A stretch of 64,000 bases of DNA from contig NZ_FONV01000011.1 in assembly GCF_900113015.1 (NCBI RefSeq), positions 248,001 to 312,000 of the forward strand, in the 5' to 3' direction. This document shows, piece by piece, positions 58,860-64,000 of this stretch. Each line of letters opens with the position of its first letter. Positions within the stretch are counted from its first letter, which is position 1. A program made the position numbers and the translations under genes. The notes under the pieces are model-generated. The model had not been told where the DNA came from. It did no database searches and saw nothing but the letters and a program-made list of their open reading frames with translations. This stretch comes from Actinoplanes philippinensis (lineage in GTDB: Bacteria > Actinomycetota > Actinomycetes > Mycobacteriales > Micromonosporaceae).

Positions 58860-59036
58860 ATGACGTTCTTCCGGGGCAGGACGGGCGGCCCCGGCGGAAT
58901 CACACCGAACGGCCGATGCGGGACCACCGTTGAGCCGGTCACCCGGAGGTGGACCGGCCGGCGCCGCGCACGTTCCGGGGCGGCGCGACGTGCCTCTTGC
59001 GCGAGGCGGCCGGCCGGGGACCGTACCGAAGAAGGA

Positions 59037-59642
59037 TCAGTGGGCGGCGGGACTCGCTGTACCGGAGGCGGCGCCGGACGGACCGCTTCGCGGGCCGGCG
59101 GCGAGGAGCGTTTCGGTGAGGTCGACGGCTTCGGTGACGGTACGCACGGTGTGGAGCATCTCCATCGCCGCCGGCCGGACGAATTTCTGGTCGACGAGGG
59201 TGGCGAGCCAGCGGGTGAGGCCGTCGTAGAAGCCGTCCGGGTCGACCAGGATGATCGGCTTGCCGTGCACGTCGAGGGTCGCGGTCGTCCAGACCTCGAA
59301 GAGCTCGTCGAGGGTGCCGAGGCCGCCGGGCAGGGTGATGAACGCGTCGGACCGGTCGATCATCACGGTCTTGCGGGCGGCCATGTCGCCGGTGACGACG
59401 AGTTCGGCGGAGGCCTCGTCGGCGACCTCCAGATCGACCAGGCACTGCGGGATGATGCCGAGGGTGTGGCCGCCGGCCGAGCGGGCGCCGTCGGTGACCG
59501 CGCCCATCATGCCGACCCGGCCGCCGCCGGAGACCAGGGTGTGCCCGCGCTCGGCCAGCACCCGGCCGGTCTCCGCGGCGAGGTCCAGCCAGCGCTGCTC
59601 GAGGGTGGTCGAGGAGGCGCAGAAGACGCAGATCGCGGCCAT
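59037..59642 (-). CDS. LOG-family (TIGR00730) phosphoribohydrolase-like protein
   Basis: 201 residues. Rossmann fold with LVSGGGRVGMMGAVTDGARS and the family signature ITLPGGLGTLDELFE (PGGxGTxxE). LOG proteins release free bases from nucleoside monophosphates (cytokinin-type and general). The Ala/Gly/Ser-rich tail after about 185 is probably disordered. It begins 1 bp after the stop of a second LOG gene; the two are a coupled pair with low mutual identity, so not a recent duplication. Confidence 0.9.
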   Translation of the reverse strand: MAAICVFCASSTTLEQRWLDLAAETGRVLAERGHTLVSGGGRVGMMGAVTDGARSAGGHTLGIIPQCLVDLEVADEASAELVVTGDMAARKTVMIDRSDAFITLPGGLGTLDELFEVWTTATLDVHGKPIILVDPDGFYDGLTRWLATLVDQKFVRPAAMEMLHTVRTVTEAVDLTETLLAAGPRSGPSGAASGTASPAAH

Positions 59643-59643
59643 G

Positions 59644-60405
59644 TCACTGCTGCCCGGCGGGGTCGGCGTCGGTGATGATCCGGACGGCTTCGGCGACGTC
59701 GTCGGTGACCTGGATGAGGTCGAGGTCGGCGGCGCTGATCTTGCCGTCGTCGAGCATCCGGCGTTTCATCCAGTCGAGGAGGCCGCCCCAGTACTCGGTG
59801 CCCATCAGGATCACCGGGAAGCGGGTCACCTTCTTGGTCTGGACCAGGGTGATCGCCTCGAACAGCTCGTCCAGCGTGCCGAAGCCGCCGGGCAGGACCA
59901 CGAACGCCTGCGCGTACTTGACGAACATGGTCTTGCGGACGAAGAAGTAGCGGAAGTCGATGCCGATGTCGACCCAGTCGTTGAGGCCCTGCTCGAAGGG
60001 CAGCTCGATGCCGAGGCCGACGGACATGCCACCGGCATCGGTGGCGCCCTTGTTGGCGGCCTCCATCACGCCGGGGCCGCCGCCGGTGATCACCGCGTAG
60101 CCGGCCTCGGCCAGGGCGGCGCCCAGATTTTCGGCGAGCTCGCACTCGAAGCTGTCGGGGGCGCTGCGGGCCGAGCCGAAGACGCTGACCGCCCGCGGCA
60201 GGTCGGCGAGCGTGTCGAAGCCCTCGACGAACTCGGAGAGGATCCGCAGCGCCCGCCAGGCGTCCTTGGTCTTCCACTCGTCACGGTGGTGGGAGTCGAG
60301 CAGTTTCTGATCGGCCGTGCTCGGCGGGATGGCGTCACGGCGCAACGTGACGGCTCCTCGATGACGCTCCGGCCCCGGCTGTCGCCCGTTGGTGCTCTCC
60401 GTCAT
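59644..60405 (-). CDS. LOG-family phosphoribohydrolase-like protein, longer paralogue
   Basis: 253 residues. An N-terminal extension of about 80 residues (KLLDSHHRDEWKTKDAWRALRI) precedes the Rossmann core: VSVFGSARSAPDSFECE, AVITGGGPGVMEAANKG, FRYFFVRKTMFVKYAQAFVV and LPGGFGTLDELFEAI. The signature Arg/Glu residues are intact. The type with this extension is widespread in actinobacteria beside lysine-pathway genes. Upstream of the shorter LOG gene in one unit. Confidence 0.91.
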   Translation of the reverse strand: MTESTNGRQPGPERHRGAVTLRRDAIPPSTADQKLLDSHHRDEWKTKDAWRALRILSEFVEGFDTLADLPRAVSVFGSARSAPDSFECELAENLGAALAEAGYAVITGGGPGVMEAANKGATDAGGMSVGLGIELPFEQGLNDWVDIGIDFRYFFVRKTMFVKYAQAFVVLPGGFGTLDELFEAITLVQTKKVTRFPVILMGTEYWGGLLDWMKRRMLDDGKISAADLDLIQVTDDVAEAVRIITDADPAGQQ

Positions 60406-60578
60406 GCCACAAAGGTAGTGCGGACGGTCAGTACCCGGTGAATAACCGGCTGCGTTTCGGTAAGAGGATTGCGACCCGCAGACCTTTTTGCCAGATTGAA
60501 TCAACCGACAGTAGCTCTGACGCGTCTGTACAGTTACCGACCTGGCATCACCGGGCTCCCCGCGAAGGAGCGACCATC

Positions 60579-60749
60579 GTGACGAATCGACACGAGCGCC
60601 TCAGGATGCAGCGCCGGATCCGCCTGGTGCTGGAGGAACGGCGTGCCGCCTTCGCGGCCCGTGACACGGAGCCGGCCGTGGATCCCGAGGCGACCATGGA
60701 GATCCCGCCGCCGCAGCGTGCGGTCGGCCGGGTGACAGTGCAGTACTGA
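60579..60749 (+). CDS. Small basic helical protein
   Basis: 56 residues, GTG start (MTNRHERLRMQRRIRLVLEE) after GAAGGAG 9 nt upstream. An amphipathic Arg/Glu helix fills residues 3-30; the rest is polar with Pro. In-frame openings upstream of GTG 60579 lack a ribosome binding site. Convergent with dapE, with adjacent stops (60749/60750). No family recognised; coding confidence rests on the strong ribosome binding site and the codon pattern. Confidence 0.6.
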   Translation: MTNRHERLRMQRRIRLVLEERRAAFAARDTEPAVDPEATMEIPPPQRAVGRVTVQY

Positions 60750-61820
60750 CTAGGGCGCCAGCCAGCGGTAGAGGGTGGCCGCCCCGTCGCGGATCTTGCC
60801 GATCTCGACGTGCTCGTCGGGCGCGTGGGCCAGCGCCGGGTCGCCGGGGCCGTAGTTGAGGGCCGGGATGCCCAGCGCCGCGAACCGGGCCACGTCGGTC
60901 CAGCCGAGCTTGGCGGCCGGCTCGATGCCGACGGCGGCGAGGAACTCCCGGGCCGGCGCCGCGTCGAGGCCGGGCAGCGCGCCCGGGGCCGAGTCGGTGA
61001 CCTCGACGTCGAAGCCCTGGAAGACCTCCCGCAGGTGCTCGGCCGCCTGCTTCTCCGAACGGTCCGGGGCGAACCGCAGGTTGACGTCGACGACACACTC
61101 GTCGGGCACCACGTTGCCGGCGACGCCGCCGGAGATGCCGACCGCGCTCAGGCCCTCGCGGTAGGTGCAGCCGTCGATGGTGACGGTCCGCGGGTGGTAC
61201 GCCTCGAGCCGTCGCAGCACCTCACCGGCGGCGTGGATGGCGTTGACCCCGCGCCAGGAACGGGCCGAGTGCGCCCGCCGGCCCCGGGTGGTCACCCGCG
61301 CCTGCAGGGTGCCCTGGCAGCCGGCCTCGACCGCGCCGAAGGTCGGCTCGAGCAGCACCGCGAAGTCGCCCCGCAGCCACTTGGGATGCTCCCGGGCGAC
61401 GAGGTTGAGCCCGTTGAACTCGGACTCGATCTCCTCGGACTCGTAGAACAGGTAGGTCACGTCGTACTGCGGGTCGGGCAGGGTGACCGCCAGGTGCAGG
61501 GCGAGCGCGACGCCGCCTTTCATGTCGGCGGCGCCACAGCCGTAGATCAGGTCGTCGACGACGGTGGACGGCAGGTTGCCGTTGACCGGGACGGTGTCGA
61601 GGTGCCCGGCAAGGATCACCCGCTGGTCACGGGCCAGTTTGGTACGGGCCATCACCGTGTTGCCGACGCGGCGGACGCTCAGGTGGCCGGCCTTCTGCAG
61701 AACGTCCTCGACACAGTCGGCGATCGCCTTCTCGTCGCGGGACACGGACTCGACGTCGACGAGGGCGCGGGTCAGCACCACGGGGTCGACCAGCACGTCC
61801 GGGGTAAGCGGGTTGGCCAT
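60750..61820 (-). CDS. dapE: Succinyl-diaminopimelate desuccinylase
   Basis: 356 residues. M20 zinc-peptidase fold with AGHLDTVPVNG (metal-bridging region), CGAADMKGGVALALHL, FYESEEIESEFNG (catalytic Glu), and late CAT-type metal ligands around GPGDPALAHAPDEHVEI (His). Converts N-succinyl-LL-DAP to LL-DAP in the lysine/peptidoglycan pathway. ATG 61820. Divergent from dapD across about 67 bp, an arrangement that suits co-regulation. Confidence 0.95.
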   Translation of the reverse strand: MANPLTPDVLVDPVVLTRALVDVESVSRDEKAIADCVEDVLQKAGHLSVRRVGNTVMARTKLARDQRVILAGHLDTVPVNGNLPSTVVDDLIYGCGAADMKGGVALALHLAVTLPDPQYDVTYLFYESEEIESEFNGLNLVAREHPKWLRGDFAVLLEPTFGAVEAGCQGTLQARVTTRGRRAHSARSWRGVNAIHAAGEVLRRLEAYHPRTVTIDGCTYREGLSAVGISGGVAGNVVPDECVVDVNLRFAPDRSEKQAAEHLREVFQGFDVEVTDSAPGALPGLDAAPAREFLAAVGIEPAAKLGWTDVARFAALGIPALNYGPGDPALAHAPDEHVEIGKIRDGAATLYRWLAP

Positions 61821-61887
61821 GTGCGCACCATACCGGGGCCCGACGAGGCTCCTGATCACTCATTGAGGGTCCGGTAGGGTTCGGGTC

Positions 61888-62835
61888 GTGGAAACCGCGA
61901 TCTCGACTTCGCCCGCCTGGGGCATCGGCCTCGCCACCGTGACCGCCGAGGGGCAGGTCCTCGACACCTGGTTCCCGGCGGGATATCTGGGTCTCGGTGA
62001 GGAGCCCGCCGACGCCCCGGTGCTCCCGGCCGGGCAGACCGGCCCGAAACTGCTGCCCGGCCTGAGCACCGTCGAGGTGAGGGTGCTGGTCAAGTCGCTC
62101 GCCGACCCGATCGGTGACGCGTCCGACGCGTTCCTTCGGCTGCACCTGCTGTCGCACCGGCTGGTCCGGCCCAACGAGGTCAACCTGGACGGCATCTTCG
62201 GCAAGCTGGCCAACGTGGCGTGGACGTCGGCGGGCCCGGTGCCGCCGGAGCGGGTCGACGAGCTGCGGTTCCTGGAGCGTGCGGCCGGCCGGCAGCTGGC
62301 CGTCTACGGGGTGGACAAGTTCCCCCGCATGATCGACTACGTGGTGCCGTCGGGTGTGCGGATCGCCGACGCCGACCGGGTCCGCCTCGGCGCCCACCTG
62401 GCCTCCGGCACCACCGTGATGCACGAGGGATTCGTCAACTTCAACGCCGGCACGCTCGGCACCTCGATGGTCGAGGGCCGGATCGTGCAGGGTGTGGTGG
62501 TCGGTGACGGCTCCGACATCGGCGGCGGCTCGTCGATCATGGGCACGCTGTCCGGTGGCGGCAAGGAGAAGGTGCGGATCGGCGAGCGCAGCCTGCTCGG
62601 GGCCAACGCGGGCGTCGGCATCTCGCTGGGCGACGACTGCGTGGTCGAGGCCGGCACCTACATCACCGCCGCGTCGAAGATCACGCTGCCCGACGGTCGT
62701 GTGGTGAAGGCCATCGAGCTGTCCGGTGTGAGCAATCTCCTGTTCTGGCGCAACTCGGTCTCCGGTGCTCTGGAGGCCCGCTCGCGCAAGGGCACCGGCA
62801 TCGAGCTGAACAGCGCTCTGCACGCCAACGACTGA
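61888..62835 (+). CDS. dapD: Tetrahydrodipicolinate N-succinyltransferase
   Basis: 315 residues, GTG start. The N-terminal domain is the actinobacterial DapD type. The left-handed beta-helix follows with hexapeptide repeats (VRLGAHLASGTTVMHEGFVN, GVVVGDGSDIGGGSSIMG, VRIGERSLLGANAGVGISLG, DCVVEAGTYITAASKI). The product makes N-succinyl-2-amino-6-ketopimelate, two steps before DapE. Convergent with lysG, stops 4 bp apart. Confidence 0.95.
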   Translation: METAISTSPAWGIGLATVTAEGQVLDTWFPAGYLGLGEEPADAPVLPAGQTGPKLLPGLSTVEVRVLVKSLADPIGDASDAFLRLHLLSHRLVRPNEVNLDGIFGKLANVAWTSAGPVPPERVDELRFLERAAGRQLAVYGVDKFPRMIDYVVPSGVRIADADRVRLGAHLASGTTVMHEGFVNFNAGTLGTSMVEGRIVQGVVVGDGSDIGGGSSIMGTLSGGGKEKVRIGERSLLGANAGVGISLGDDCVVEAGTYITAASKITLPDGRVVKAIELSGVSNLLFWRNSVSGALEARSRKGTGIELNSALHAND

Positions 62836-62838
62836 TCT

Positions 62839-63639
62839 CTATCGCAGGTGCTGGGCGGCCGCCGTGCGAACGGCGGCCGTCAGTGTGTCCAGGGCCGGTG
62901 AGGAGAGCCGCCAGCACTGCCAGTAGAGCGGGATGTCCAGGTGACGGCCGGGGCGGATCTCGACGAGGCGCCCGGCGTCCAGGTGGGGGCGGGCCTCGTG
63001 TTCGAAGAGCACGCCCCAGCCGAGGCCCATCAGCAGGGCGCGGTTGAACGCCGCGGTGGCCGGCAGATAGTGGATCGGCGGGTCCTGGGTGAGGCCGAGG
63101 AACCGGTGCTGGAGCCGGTCCTTGCGGTTGTAGAGCAGCGTGGGCGCGGACTCGTCGAGGCCGGGCGCGGCCACCCCGAGGTAACGCATGACGCCCAGTT
63201 TCTCCACCCGGCAGCCCTGCACCGGCACGTGCTCGGAGGTGACCGCCGCCATCGCGGTCCCCGACCGGAGCAGCTCGGTGGTGTGCTCCTGGTCGTCGGT
63301 GTGGATCTCGAAGAGCACGCCGGGCACGCTCGTCAGCACCGGCAGGAACCAGCTGTCCAGCGAGTCGGCGTTGACGACCACCGAGATGCGGACGGTGTCG
63401 GCGCCGAGCAGCTCCCGCTCCAGCAGGGCCACCTGGCCGGCGAAGCGGAGCAGCCCCTGACCGGCCGTGGTGGCGGTGCACGGTTTCGCCCGCCGGATCA
63501 GCACCTGGCCGACGGTCTGCTCGAGCGCTTTGATCCGCTGGCTGACCGCTGACGGTGTGACGTGCAACGCACGGGCCGCCGCCTCGAAACTGCCCTGCTC
63601 GACGACGGCCTGGAAGGTCGCCAGCTGCACCTGGTCCAC
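62839..63639 (-). CDS. lysG: LysR-type regulator LysG/ArgP
   Basis: 266 residues, GTG start. Winged helix DQVQLATFQAVVEQGSFEAAARALHVTPSAVSQRIKALEQ, then a ligand-binding domain beginning ISVVVNADSLDSWFLPVLT, typical of ArgP/LysG. Activates the divergent lysE in response to lysine or arginine in Corynebacterium (established knowledge). An inverted repeat lies between the two genes. Confidence 0.93.
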   Translation of the reverse strand: MDQVQLATFQAVVEQGSFEAAARALHVTPSAVSQRIKALEQTVGQVLIRRAKPCTATTAGQGLLRFAGQVALLERELLGADTVRISVVVNADSLDSWFLPVLTSVPGVLFEIHTDDQEHTTELLRSGTAMAAVTSEHVPVQGCRVEKLGVMRYLGVAAPGLDESAPTLLYNRKDRLQHRFLGLTQDPPIHYLPATAAFNRALLMGLGWGVLFEHEARPHLDAGRLVEIRPGRHLDIPLYWQCWRLSSPALDTLTAAVRTAAAQHLR

Positions 63640-63649
63640 ATCAGCAAAA

Positions 63650-63673
63650 CTAATCCATCGTCAAAATGATTAG
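63650..63673. promoter_or_regulatory. Candidate LysG operator in the lysG-lysE intergenic region
   Basis: CTAATC (63650-63655) and GATTAG (63668-63673) are a perfect inverted repeat with a 12-bp spacer, in a sequence that is A/T-richer than its surroundings. This is the LysR-type T-N(11-13)-A layout expected in this 70-bp space. Confidence 0.7.
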
Positions 63674-63709
63674 CTGGAGACGTGCCGTGCCCGCCCGTAG
63701 CGTCGGGAC

Positions 63710-64000
63710 ATGCTCTCCTCCGCCCTCGCCGGGTTCGTCGCCTCCGCCGTGCTGATCATCGCCATCGGAGCGCAGAACGCGTTCGTCCTGCGTCAAGGGC
63801 TGCGCCGGGAACACGTACTCCCCGTGGTGTTGACCTGCGCTCTCTCCGATCTGGCGCTGATCTCGGCCGGCATCGCCGGCCTCGGCGCGGTCCTTACCGC
63901 GCAACCCGCGCTGATCACCGCGATCCGGTGGGCCGGCGCCGCGTTCCTGATCGGGTACGCGGTTCTCGCCGCCCGCCGTGCGCTGCGCCCGCAGGCCGCC
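63710..64000 (+). CDS. lysE: LysE-type amino-acid exporter, 3' truncated by window edge
   Basis: The visible 97 codons start MLSSALAGFVASAVLIIAIG, a first membrane helix, then AQNAFVLRQGLRREHVL, the LysE-specific Gly-Ala-Gln-Asn-Ala-Phe turn, and a second helix with SDLALISAGIAGLG. Exports lysine or arginine. Divergent from lysG, with the operator between. Confidence 0.93.
   Translation, partial: MLSSALAGFVASAVLIIAIGAQNAFVLRQGLRREHVLPVVLTCALSDLALISAGIAGLGAVLTAQPALITAIRWAGAAFLIGYAVLAARRALRPQAA

Overview
The window is about 72% GC, has dense GTG/ATG starts with purine-rich ribosome binding sites, and carries WhiB, mycoredoxin, AdnAB, UvrD2 and DUF5709/DUF5679 genes. This points to a filamentous high-GC actinobacterium, most likely Micromonosporaceae (Actinoplanes-like). 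This is inference from gene content; no database was searched.

Layout. 0-9.5 kb: the tail of a regulatory ATPase, a DUF5709 protein, a GH16-like lectin convergent with a GH46 chitosanase, a MalQ glucanotransferase, a coupled DUF1800-DUF1501 Tat-secreted pair and a spermidine-synthase-like protein. 9.7-14.3 kb: a PH-like protein with a Tyr/Pro/Gln repeat tail, TerC, a Cys-rich pentapeptide-repeat protein and a secreted lamin-tail protein. 14.3-23.9 kb: the most unusual part. Two identical initiator tRNA genes lie in opposite orientation inside a 189-bp perfect inverted repeat. They flank about 9.2 kb that holds T-depleted tandem repeats, a small unrecognised gene and a 2,104-residue secreted polymorphic-toxin-like protein (ricin lectin, propeller repeats, Ala-rich coil, Hint, C-terminal domain). 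23.9-40.3 kb and 51.3-58.8 kb: a conserved actinobacterial neighbourhood also known from Mycobacterium (UPF0182, PDZ/Lon-like protease, DUF2342 zincin, ABC1 kinase, whiB7, uvrD2, mycoredoxin, nudC, adnB-adnA). Here it is interrupted by a WXG-type secretion module (34.0-36.6 kb), a phytanoyl-CoA dioxygenase, an M16 protease pair, a sulfonate-type ABC transporter with an Rrf2 regulator, a plsC acyltransferase and a cold-shock gene. 59-64 kb: two LOG-family genes, then lysine biosynthesis and export (dapE, dapD, lysG, lysE).

How genes work together. UvrD2 and AdnAB serve DNA repair. WhiB7 sits behind a long leader with a 110-codon upstream ORF and an intrinsic terminator, the layout expected for antibiotic-responsive attenuation. 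The chitosanase and chitin-binding-type lectin suggest chitosan/chitin use, with MalQ handling alpha-glucans. dapD/dapE make the lysine/peptidoglycan precursor, and LysG-LysE would export excess lysine.

Two genes, the WXG-type protein and plsC, appear broken by single-base indels, each in a short homopolymer. They may be assembly errors. Other points to check are a three-box DnaA cluster at 31.34-31.40 kb, a NudC lacking its zinc cysteines, a GH16-like protein lacking its catalytic motif, and a 12-bp inverted repeat around the adnA start codon.
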